Shown: piece by piece, positions 7,970 to 13,598 of the stretch | How the letters are laid out: every line of letters starts with the position of its first letter | Position numbering within the stretch: position 1 is the first letter of the stretch | NCBI GenBank assembly: GCA_905211675.1 | Contig: CAJMBP010000040.1 | Coordinates: forward strand, 1 to 13,598 | Direction: 5' to 3' | DNA: 13,598 bases | Source: an uncultured Oscillospiraceae bacterium | GTDB taxonomy: Bacteria > Bacillota > Clostridia > Oscillospirales > Acutalibacteraceae | Made by a program: the position numbers and the translations under genes | Notes under the pieces: model-generated | Told to the model about the DNA's origin: nothing | Databases searched by the model: none | The model's input: the letters and a program-made list of their open reading frames with translations, nothing else

Positions 7970-8939
7970 CAGCGGGCAATTTACCTCCGATAGATGTTGG
8001 GTCTGCATTAAATAAAACGCCGTAATAGCCGTTTACATTGTTTTTCATATCCTTGCCGGTAACATAGCAGAGGTTGCAGGTGGGTATTGCTTTTTTTGCT
8101 ATAACATCGCTTGCCGTAATTTTATAGGTTGCGCAGTGGGTAGCTGTTTCGTCAATATTTTCACTTGCAAATTTAATAGATGCCTCATATTCTTCTAAAA
8201 ACTTTTCAACGGCTTTGGGGTTTGCCTCAATATAGCTGTCAAGTGCTATAACACAGCCCATCATAAGCTTGGTGTCTGAAACCTTTGCCCACTCGTCGTT
8301 AATGCTCAGCACGCGGTTAAGCTCTTGATTTTTAACCATAACCGTGGTAGCGGCAGGCTCCGGCGCCATTGCAACTTCAGCCTCGCCGCTTATAAGCTTT
8401 GCAACTAAATCTTCGCTTGAAACAAAGTTGATTGTTAAATCTTTTTCGGGGTCGATGCCGTTTTCGGTGAGAATATATTTTAAAATAAATTCGGGGTTTT
8501 GACCCTTGCCGGTTGAATAAACGGTTTTGCCCTTAAGATCGGCTACAGATTTAATTGTGTCGCCTTTTTCAAGAATAGAAAGCACACCGTAGGTGTTAAC
8601 CGCAAGCATTCTTACCTTGCCTTCGGATTTATTATAGAGTGTGGCGGCAACATTTGTAGGAACCGACGCAATGTTGATTTCACCGTTTAAAAATTTACCG
8701 GTTATATCGGTAGCCGCAGTTGCTACCGTGAATGAATAGTTGTTTGCTGTGGTTTTGGCTTCGGCATCTGCCATAAGCTTTGCCATTCCTATACCGGTAG
8801 GACCTGTCATGCAGGCAACCGACATATCAACGGCGGTATATACCTCGGGTGCGGAAGAAACTACATCTTTGTTGCTGCCGCAGCCTGCAAAGGCAAACAC
8901 AAGTGTAAGGGTTAAAATAATTGCTAACAGTTTTTTCAT
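7944..8939 (-). CDS. ABC importer substrate-binding lipoprotein (NMT1/SsuA-like)
   Basis: This is an extracytoplasmic solute-binding protein of the NitT/TauT/SsuA superfamily (331 residues). A signal peptide ends in lipobox FAGC (Cys20). The mature part starts with a low-complexity linker, then MTGPTGIGMAKLM (44-56), a likely ligand-loop region. The two lobes contain NGEINIASVPTNVAATLYNK, DLKGKTVYSTGKGQNPEF and LISGEAEVAMAPEPAATT, typical of the fold. The C-terminal NLCYVTGKDMKNNVNGYY follows the family pattern. The ligand cannot be read from sequence. The start follows AGGTGA by six bases, ten bases after the stop of the Crp/Fnr gene, so it is the second gene of that operon and probably responds to the regulator. 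Confidence 0.9.
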   Translation of the reverse strand: MKKLLAIILTLTLVFAFAGCGSNKDVVSSAPEVYTAVDMSVACMTGPTGIGMAKLMADAEAKTTANNYSFTVATAATDITGKFLNGEINIASVPTNVAATLYNKSEGKVRMLAVNTYGVLSILEKGDTIKSVADLKGKTVYSTGKGQNPEFILKYILTENGIDPEKDLTINFVSSEDLVAKLISGEAEVAMAPEPAATTVMVKNQELNRVLSINDEWAKVSDTKLMMGCVIALDSYIEANPKAVEKFLEEYEASIKFASENIDETATHCATYKITASDVIAKKAIPTCNLCYVTGKDMKNNVNGYYGVLFNADPTSIGGKLPADDLYYKAN

Positions 8940-8949
8940 TTTTTATCAC

Positions 8950-9555
8950 CTATTTTAAAATTTTGAAGCTGTGACCGCATCTGTTTAAAAGTCCCTTGGA
9001 TTCAAGCGCCGAAATGTCTCGGTAAATGCTTGTTCTGCCTACTTTAAGCCTTCGTGCAAGCTCTGCAATACCGAAGTTTAAATTAACATTACCCTCGCTG
9101 TCTGACTGCGACAGTAAAAATTCGTACAGCTTTTCTTCGGTAAGTTTTGCGGTAAATGCGTCAAGCTTGCGGTTTAAAAAGCGTATTCTGTCGCTTAAAT
9201 ATTTTATGTAGTTAACCGACATTTGCGGATATTGCTTTATTATGTTGCAAAACTTTTCCTGCGAAATATAAATTACTTCACATACGGTGTCGGCAGTTAT
9301 ACTGCTTGTAACGCAATTAGAATTGCCGAAAACCGAAGCCGCACCGAAAATTTCTCCGCATGAAATTGAGCGAATGGTAATACTGTCGCCCATGTCATTA
9401 AGCCTTTTTATTGTTGCCTTGCCGTTTACCAAAAAAGCAATCACACCGTTTCGGTAAAGTTCCTCACCCTTTGAAAATTGAACGGGTCGGTCAAGCGAAG
9501 AGCATATATCCGATACTTCATTACCTGTTAATCCGTCGAACAAAAAACAGTTTAT
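8950..9555 (-). CDS. Crp/Fnr-family transcription regulator, likely ATA start
   Basis: This regulator has an N-terminal cyclic-nucleotide-binding-like beta-roll (about 5-115), a dimerisation helix (115-145) and a C-terminal winged helix with FGIAELARRLKVGRTSIYRDISALESKGLL, the HTH that contacts DNA. No Cys cluster typical of an FNR iron-sulfur site is visible near the N-terminus, and the effector is unknown. The frame has only TTG at 9543 as a usual start, but that lies 20 bases from AGGAGG. The in-frame ATA at 9553-9555 is eight bases from AGGAGG and would give M-N-C-F-L-F-D-G-L-T, the common N-terminus of the family. The next codons upstream are ACC and then the stop TGA. It heads the importer operon and is probably autoregulated through the palindrome at 9582-9597. 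Confidence 0.85.
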   Translation of the reverse strand: MNCFLFDGLTGNEVSDICSSLDRPVQFSKGEELYRNGVIAFLVNGKATIKRLNDMGDSITIRSISCGEIFGAASVFGNSNCVTSSITADTVCEVIYISQEKFCNIIKQYPQMSVNYIKYLSDRIRFLNRKLDAFTAKLTEEKLYEFLLSQSDSEGNVNLNFGIAELARRLKVGRTSIYRDISALESKGLLNRCGHSFKILK

Positions 9556-9581
9556 GGTTCACACCTCCTATTCTGTAAAAA

Positions 9582-9597
9582 TGTTCCAAATGGAACA
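9582..9597. promoter_or_regulatory. Palindromic operator of the Crp/Fnr operon
   Basis: TGTTCCAAATGGAACA has perfect 7-bp arms (TGTTCCA, TGGAACA) around AA. It lies just downstream of the -10 box, at or just after the predicted transcription start of the regulator gene, where a bound dimer would block transcription. The half-site differs from CRP (TGTGA) and FNR (TTGAT). Confidence 0.65.
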
Positions 9598-9607
9598 CTT
9601 TAATTAT

Positions 9608-9635
9608 ATTATACATAAAATAAATAAAAAAGCAA
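9608..9635 (-). promoter_or_regulatory. Promoter of the Crp/Fnr-ABC importer operon
   Basis: On the minus strand TTGCTT (9630-9635) and TATAAT (9608-9613) are 16 bases apart, with start near 9601. A second overlapping TATAAT lies at 9603-9608. The -35 falls in the 3' arm of the preceding terminator. Confidence 0.6.
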
Positions 9636-9656
9636 GATGCAAAATACATCTTGCTT
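9624..9656 (-). terminator. Terminator of the fumarase beta operon
   Basis: Arms AAGCAAGATG (9630-9639) and CATCTTGCTT (9647-9656) form a perfect 10-bp stem with a 7-base loop. On the minus strand it is followed by TTTTTTATTT, a canonical intrinsic terminator located just after the fumarase beta stop at 9662. Confidence 0.9.
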
Positions 9657-9661
9657 AAAAT

Positions 9662-10192
9662 TTATCTTTTAAATATGTTTCCGCCGTGGCAATCAATGGC
9701 AACAATCAGCGGAAAATCGGAAAATTCAAGCTCTTTTACCGATTCACAGCCTAAATCTTCAAAAGCAATAACCTTGCTTGAGGTTATATGCTGTGCCGCA
9801 AGCGCTCCGGCGCCGCCGATGGCGCACAGATAAACGGCTTTGTTTCTTATAATAGAGTCAATCACTTCTTCACTGCGCTCGCCTTTACCGACAGTTGCAG
9901 TAAGTCCCAAATCGTGAAGGCGGGGTGTGTAAAAGTCCATTCGTGACGATGTAGTCGGCCCGCAGCTGCCGATTGCCAAATCGGGAGGAGTTGGGGTAGG
10001 ACCTGCAAAATATATAACCGAATTGTTTATTTCGTAGGGGAGTTTGTCGCCGCTTTCAAGTAACTCGAAAATACGCTTGTGCGCGGCGTCGCGGCTGGTG
10101 TAAACCGTGCCTGAGAGCAACACTCGGTCACCGGCGTTAAGTTTTTCGCACAGAGCCTTTAAATCTTTGGAATTTACTTTATATTCTTTCAT
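9662..10192 (-). CDS. Class I fumarase beta subunit (FumA C-terminal type)
   Basis: This is the C-terminal catalytic half of iron-sulfur fumarate hydratase (fumarate to malate), encoded separately from the alpha subunit in many anaerobes. At 176 residues it is full length for the beta subunit. Family marks are LLSGTVYTSRDAAHKR (25-40), FAGPTPTPP (62-70), GSCGPTTSSRMD (75-86), VGKGERSEE (101-109), AIGGAGALAA (124-133) and AFEDLGCESV (143-152). A tartrate dehydratase beta subunit is the close alternative. The alpha subunit, which carries the Fe-S ligands, is absent from the whole window. Start at ATG 10192 overlaps the DivIVA-like gene stop (ATGA). Terminator follows at 9630-9656. Confidence 0.88.
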   Translation of the reverse strand: MKEYKVNSKDLKALCEKLNAGDRVLLSGTVYTSRDAAHKRIFELLESGDKLPYEINNSVIYFAGPTPTPPDLAIGSCGPTTSSRMDFYTPRLHDLGLTATVGKGERSEEVIDSIIRNKAVYLCAIGGAGALAAQHITSSKVIAFEDLGCESVKELEFSDFPLIVAIDCHGGNIFKR

Positions 10193-10737
10193 TTTGTCAT
10201 TTCGGCAATAATGCTGTCAAACTGCTCGGCAAGTTTGCGGCTTTCGGTGTTATTGGTGTTAATTTGCTCACGGGCAGAGCTTAAAGAAGACACAAGCGTA
10301 TCAACCTTGGCGACAAAGTCCGACGAAGTTTGCATAATTTCGGCTTTAAGCGCCGCCAGCGATTCTTGTGCGTTGTCGATTGAATGAAGGTTTTTTTCAA
10401 CCTCGCGGTTTGCTATATCACGGTTTTCGGCAGAATTTTGCATAACTGATTTTGCGTTTGCCTGTGCTACCAAATAAAGCTTGCCTATGTTTTGTGAAAG
10501 GCGTTCTATTTCGTCGTATTTATCGGTGTATTCTTTAAGCTGTGCTTCAACGGCCGTTTTTGCGCTTTTGACATCCTCAAGCTGTGCGTTAATGGTTTCT
10601 ATTGTGTTGTCAAGTGTATCTATTTTTTGGTTTAATTGATTTTCTTTTTCGGAAAAATTTTTATGTGACTGCTCAATATATTCAATTACATCATCACAGT
10701 TAAAACCGAAAAGACTTTTTCTGAAACCGACTGACAT
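10189..10737 (-). CDS. DivIVA-like coiled-coil protein
   Basis: The 182-residue protein begins MSVGFRKSLFGFNCDDVIEYI, resembling the N-terminal lipid-binding and dimerising part of DivIVA/GpsB-like proteins. It is then a long Glu/Lys/Gln-rich heptad region (about 24-115) and a second helical part. It is likely a cytosolic scaffold at the membrane, possibly in division or polarity, but it is too divergent to assign. The ATG at 10746 is ruled out because AAAGGG abuts it directly. The third codon downstream, ATG at 10737, has AAAGGG nine bases upstream and is preferred. Its own promoter lies at 10777-10805. It overlaps the fumarase beta gene by four bases, an odd pairing. Confidence 0.75.
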   Translation of the reverse strand: MSVGFRKSLFGFNCDDVIEYIEQSHKNFSEKENQLNQKIDTLDNTIETINAQLEDVKSAKTAVEAQLKEYTDKYDEIERLSQNIGKLYLVAQANAKSVMQNSAENRDIANREVEKNLHSIDNAQESLAALKAEIMQTSSDFVAKVDTLVSSLSSAREQINTNNTESRKLAEQFDSIIAEMTK

Positions 10738-10776
10738 TTTATTCATCCCTTTATTTTTAAAGTTCCATACAAAATA

Positions 10777-10805
10777 ATTATAGCAGATATTTCTCTGTTT
10801 TACAA
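10777..10805 (-). promoter_or_regulatory. Promoter of the DivIVA-like/fumarase operon
   Basis: On the minus strand TTGTAA (10800-10805) and a perfect TATAAT (10777-10782) lie 17 bases apart. Start is near 10770, giving a leader of about 33 nt before ATG 10737. The promoter is contained largely inside the inverted repeat 10781-10820. Confidence 0.6.
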
Positions 10806-10820
10806 GAAAAATATCTGCTA
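10781..10820. repeat. Inverted repeat after the decarboxylase gene, possible terminator
   Basis: TAGCAGATATTT (10781-10792) and AAATATCTGCTA (10809-10820) are perfect 12-bp arms around a 16-base loop. It lies 21 bases beyond the decarboxylase stop, so it may terminate that transcript, but the following bases on the minus strand (TAATTATTTTG) are a weak U-tract. Confidence 0.65.
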
Positions 10821-10841
10821 CTCAAATTCAACAGTAAAATA

Positions 10842-12089
10842 TTACTTAAATTCGGGATCTATATCGAGAGTTGCAAAGTAATCGTTCATGCTTTGCGCAC
10901 GGCGTATAAGCTGTACGCTGCCGTCACTGTTTAACATAAGCTCGGCACACCTCAGCTTGCCGTTGTAGTTATATCCCATTGCGTGACCGTGAGCGCCCGC
11001 GTCGTGAATTGCAAGATAATCGCCTATGTCAACCTGAGGCAATTCGCGGTCAACGGCAAATTTGTCATTATTTTCGCAAAGTGAGCCTACAACATCAAAC
11101 TTGCCGATCGTCGGCTCGTTTTCTTTGCCTAAAACCGTAATGTGATGATATGCACCGTACATTGCGGGGCGCATAAGGTCGCAACAGCTCGCGTCAACTC
11201 CTATGTATTCTTTGTATATATGCTTGTGATGAATAGCCTGCGTTACAAGATATCCGTAAGGTCCTGTTATGTAACGGCCCATTTCGGTAAAAATAGAAAT
11301 ATTTAAACCCGAAGGGGCAATAATTTCTTCATATACCTTACGCACGCCTTCACCGATTGCAAAAATGTCAACGGCCTCTTCGGTGGGTCTGTACGGAATG
11401 CCGATACCGCCCGAAAGGTCAATGAATTCAACATTGATACCAAGCTTTTCTCTTATCTCCAAAGCAAATTTAAAGAGTTTTTTCGCAAGGCGGGGGTAAT
11501 ATTCCTCTACAAGTGAGCAGCTTGCAAGCATTGAGTGAATTCCGAAGTGTTTAACACCCTTTGATTTCAATATGGCAAAAGCTTCGAGTATCTGTTCGTG
11601 CGTCATACCGAATTTAGTATCGTAAAGGTGACCCATAATGTCATTTGTAATATTGAATGTGCCGGGATTGTAACGGCAACACATTGTGTCGGGCAACGGT
11701 GCTATTTTTTCGAGAAACTCAATATGTGTGATATCGTCAAGATTTATTATGGCACCTGCTTCTAAAGCGGTCTTGTATTCTTTAACGGTTGTTTCGTTAG
11801 ATGAAAACATTATATTTTTTCCTGTTATGCCGCTTTTTTGAGACATAACCACCTCGGGTACCGATGCGCAGTCGGTGCCGCAGCCGAGACTTTTTAAAAG
11901 ACGCAAAATTGCAGGAGTGGGAGTAGCCTTAACAGCAAAATATTCTTTAAAGCCCTTGTTCCATGAAAAAGCTTTATATAAATCGGTAACACATTTTGTT
12001 ATACCTTTTTTGTCGTACACATAAAAGGGAGTGGGGTAGGTTTGCGCCCAATTTTCTACATTTGCTTTAGAAAAAGGAACTGTTTTCAT
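10842..12089 (-). CDS. lysA: Diaminopimelate decarboxylase family (lysine biosynthesis)
   Basis: This is a PLP enzyme of the alanine racemase-like fold III, converting meso-diaminopimelate to lysine. The 415 residues match the family. The PLP lysine is in EYFAVKATPTP (Lys54). GTDCASVPEV (71-80), SGGIG (226-230), EMGR (269-272), DLMRPAMYGAYH (304-315), SLCENNDKFAVDRELP (336-351, Cys338) and the C-terminal GHAMGYNYNG (368-377) follow the decarboxylase pattern. Several motifs differ: HSHxGS reads HSMLAS (185-190) and EPGR reads EMGR. This suggests a distinct branch, and a related decarboxylase (carboxynorspermidine or ornithine/arginine type) cannot be fully excluded. The ribosome site before ATG 12089 is weak (GAGTGTGAT). 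A strong promoter lies at 12126-12154; no lysine riboswitch fits in the short leader. Confidence 0.83.
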   Translation of the reverse strand: MKTVPFSKANVENWAQTYPTPFYVYDKKGITKCVTDLYKAFSWNKGFKEYFAVKATPTPAILRLLKSLGCGTDCASVPEVVMSQKSGITGKNIMFSSNETTVKEYKTALEAGAIINLDDITHIEFLEKIAPLPDTMCCRYNPGTFNITNDIMGHLYDTKFGMTHEQILEAFAILKSKGVKHFGIHSMLASCSLVEEYYPRLAKKLFKFALEIREKLGINVEFIDLSGGIGIPYRPTEEAVDIFAIGEGVRKVYEEIIAPSGLNISIFTEMGRYITGPYGYLVTQAIHHKHIYKEYIGVDASCCDLMRPAMYGAYHHITVLGKENEPTIGKFDVVGSLCENNDKFAVDRELPQVDIGDYLAIHDAGAHGHAMGYNYNGKLRCAELMLNSDGSVQLIRRAQSMNDYFATLDIDPEFK

Positions 12090-12125
12090 ACAAAAATCAC
12101 ACTCTTTTCGGGAATATAATTAAAA

Positions 12126-12154
12126 ATTTTACACTTTAAAGAAAGCTTTGTCAA
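12126..12154 (-). promoter_or_regulatory. Promoter of the lysA-type gene
   Basis: On the minus strand a perfect -35 TTGACA (12149-12154) and TAAAAT (12126-12131) are 17 bases apart. The predicted start near 12119 leaves a leader of about 30 nt. Confidence 0.75.
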
Positions 12155-12160
12155 GTAAAA

Positions 12161-12272
12161 TACAAACAATTTGTAACTAAATATGAATTTTTTTGTAAAA
12201 CCGAAAATTACTATTGATTTTTGCAAAATATAAGTTTATAATATATAAGGCAAAAATTTGTATTATTTTGTA
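12161..12272. repeat. Repeated TTTGTA hexamers between lysA-type gene and pckG
   Basis: TTTGTA occurs on the plus strand at 12170-12175, 12192-12197, 12257-12262 and 12267-12272, and inverted (TACAAA) at 12161-12166, forming TACAAA-CAA-TTTGTA at 12161-12175. They flank both promoters. The region is very AT-rich, so a regulatory role is only a possibility. Confidence 0.35.
12214..12242 (+). promoter_or_regulatory. Promoter of pckG
   Basis: TTGATT (12214-12219) and a perfect TATAAT (12237-12242) are 17 bases apart. Start is near 12249, and AAGGAG (12272-12277) precedes the ATG by nine bases. Confidence 0.75.
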
Positions 12273-12286
12273 AGGAGAAATCACAA

Positions 12287-13598
12287 ATGACCACAAACAA
12301 AACTGTATTAAAATGGCTTGATGAGATGAAAGAGCTTCTCACACCTGAAAAAGTTGTTTGGATTGACGGAAGTCAAGAGCAGATTGAAGCACTTCGTGCA
12401 GAGGCTTGCTCTACCGGTGAAATGGTTAAACTCAATCAGGAAAAACTTCCGGGTTGTTATTTACACCGCACCAACCCGAACGACGTTGCACGCGTAGAAG
12501 ACAGAACTTTTATCTGCACCGCTACAAAAGAAGAGGCCGGTCCTACTAACAACTGGTGCGATCCTGCCGAAATGTATAAAAAGCTTTATGACATTGCCCG
12601 CGGCAGCTATAAGGGCAAGACTATGTATATTATTCCTTATTCAATGGGTCCTATCGGCTCACCCATAGCTAAGGTTGGTATCGAGGTTACAGATTCAATA
12701 TATGTTGTTCTTAACATGGTTATTATGACACGCGTAAGCCCCAAGGTTTTTGATGTTTTGGGTGACAGCAATGACTGGGTACGCGGCTTACACGCACGCT
12801 GTGATATTGACCCCGAAAAGAGATATATCTGTCATTTCCCGCAGGATAACACCATCATTTCCGTTAACTCAGGTTACGGCGGTAATGTTCTTTTGGGCAA
12901 AAAATGCTTTGCACTCCGTATAGCATCTTACCAAGGCTGGAAAGAGGGCTGGATGGCCGAGCATATGCTTATTTTAGGTCTTCAGAATCCCGAGGGTGAA
13001 ATTCGCTATATTGCGGCGGCATTCCCGTCTGCTTGCGGTAAAACAAACCTTGCAATGCTTATTCCGCCTGAATATCTGCGCAAAAAGGGCTATAAGATTT
13101 GGACAGTAGGCGACGATATTTCTTGGATGAAGATTGGCCCCGACGGCAGACTTTATGCCATTAACCCCGAAAACGGTTTCTTCGGTGTTGCTCCCGGCAC
13201 TAACAGCCATTCTAACTTTAATGCTCTTGAGTCAACCAGAAAGAACACTATTTTCACAAATGTTGCATTAAATCTTGACGATAACACTGTTTGGTGGGAA
13301 GGTCTTGACAAAAATCCGCCTGAAAACGCTCTTGATTGGAAGGGCAATGCTTGGAATCCCGCAAAGTTTGTTAAGGCTGATAAGTCAACCTACGCCGCTC
13401 ATCCCAATTCACGCTTTACGGCTCCTGCCGAAAACTGCCCCTGCATTTCCGATGAATTTAACAAGGGCGCAGGTGTGCCGATTTCTGCAATAGTATTCGG
13501 CGGCCGCCGCGCTAAATGCGCTCCGCTTGTATATCAATCAAAAGATTGGGTTAACGGTGTATTCGTAGGTTCTGCAATGGCTTCCGAAACAACGGCAG
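12287..13598 (+). CDS. pckG: GTP-dependent PEP carboxykinase, 3' end beyond window
   Basis: This enzyme interconverts oxaloacetate and phosphoenolpyruvate using GTP/GDP, in gluconeogenesis or, in some anaerobes, in CO2-fixing fermentation to succinate. The window covers 437 codons of a protein normally about 600 residues long; the frame is open to the last base. Seen are RTNPNDVARVEDRTFI (61-76), SGYGGNVLLGKKCFALRIAS (195-214) and the P-loop AFPSACGKTN (245-254) with Cys250, characteristic of the GTP form. GDDISWMK follows, then GFFGVAPGTN, FTNV and a C-terminal GGRRAKCAPLV. ATP-type enzymes lack this pattern. It has its own promoter and a good ribosome site. Codon use, with many C-ending codons, is like gap and suggests high expression. 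Confidence 0.95.
   Translation, partial: MTTNKTVLKWLDEMKELLTPEKVVWIDGSQEQIEALRAEACSTGEMVKLNQEKLPGCYLHRTNPNDVARVEDRTFICTATKEEAGPTNNWCDPAEMYKKLYDIARGSYKGKTMYIIPYSMGPIGSPIAKVGIEVTDSIYVVLNMVIMTRVSPKVFDVLGDSNDWVRGLHARCDIDPEKRYICHFPQDNTIISVNSGYGGNVLLGKKCFALRIASYQGWKEGWMAEHMLILGLQNPEGEIRYIAAAFPSACGKTNLAMLIPPEYLRKKGYKIWTVGDDISWMKIGPDGRLYAINPENGFFGVAPGTNSHSNFNALESTRKNTIFTNVALNLDDNTVWWEGLDKNPPENALDWKGNAWNPAKFVKADKSTYAAHPNSRFTAPAENCPCISDEFNKGAGVPISAIVFGGRRAKCAPLVYQSKDWVNGVFVGSAMASETTA

Noticed and set aside
7970..8008. Upstream ATG at 8008 for the permease
   Set aside because: It would overlap the binding-protein gene by 65 bases, with no ribosome site and a non-membrane N-terminal extension.
7677..8015. 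Plus-strand 112-codon open frame over the permease gene
   Set aside because: It is the reverse of a membrane-protein gene with intact permease motifs and has no ribosome site of its own.
10738..10746. ATG at 10746 as DivIVA-like start
   Set aside because: AAAGGG abuts it with no spacer; ATG at 10737 has a nine-base spacer.
12090..12286. Lysine or other riboswitch before the lysA-type gene or pckG
   Set aside because: Predicted leaders are only about 30 and 38 nt and show no extended paired elements.
13590..13598. Truncated or broken pckG
   Set aside because: The frame stays open to the last base; the missing C-terminus is due to the window edge.

Overview
The window looks like chromosomal core and near-core sequence from a low-GC anaerobic Firmicute of the class Clostridia, perhaps an Oscillospiraceae/Ruminococcaceae-like gut lineage. 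The assignment is an inference from AT-rich spacers, Shine-Dalgarno sites of the AGGAGG/AGGTGA type, a DivIVA-like protein, a two-subunit class I fumarase, GTP-dependent PEP carboxykinase and a PqqD-ABC pair. No phage, transposase, integrase, tRNA, rRNA or CRISPR array is visible. Spacers are short and most genes lie in compact operons.

Layout. 1-1195: monocistronic gap (glyceraldehyde-3-phosphate dehydrogenase) with a clear promoter and a strong terminator. 1200-3106 (minus): pqqD-like gene overlapping an ABC exporter gene by four bases. 3107-3211: divergent spacer with two overlapping promoters. 3212-6567 (plus): four closely spaced genes, namely a small two-helix membrane protein, the bifunctional NAD(P)HX repair enzyme Nnr, a lipoprotein, and a GNAT-like acyltransferase. 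They end at a perfect 15-bp hairpin shared with the convergent operon. 6604-9555 (minus): a self-contained operon of a Crp/Fnr-family regulator followed by the binding protein, permease and ATPase of a NitT/TauT/SsuABC-type importer. 9662-10737 (minus): a DivIVA-like coiled-coil gene overlapping the beta subunit of a class I fumarase. 10842-12089 (minus): a diaminopimelate decarboxylase-family gene. 12287-13598 (plus): pckG, GTP-dependent PEP carboxykinase, cut by the window end.

How the parts fit. gap, the fumarase subunit and pckG belong to central carbon metabolism; Nnr repairs damaged NAD(P)H, a by-product that GAPDH itself can form; the decarboxylase makes lysine. The Crp/Fnr regulator probably controls its own operon through a 16-bp palindrome at its promoter. 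I find no clear undescribed defence or mobile system. The items most worth a second look are: the Crp/Fnr gene that appears to start with ATA; its operator and uncharacterised importer; the PqqD-exporter pair without precursor or modifying enzyme; the fumarase beta gene coupled to a DivIVA-like gene without its alpha partner; a promoter embedded in a hairpin after the decarboxylase gene; and repeated TTTGTA hexamers between that gene and pckG. Several starts were moved from the longest open frame on Shine-Dalgarno evidence (5189, 7969, 9555, 10737).
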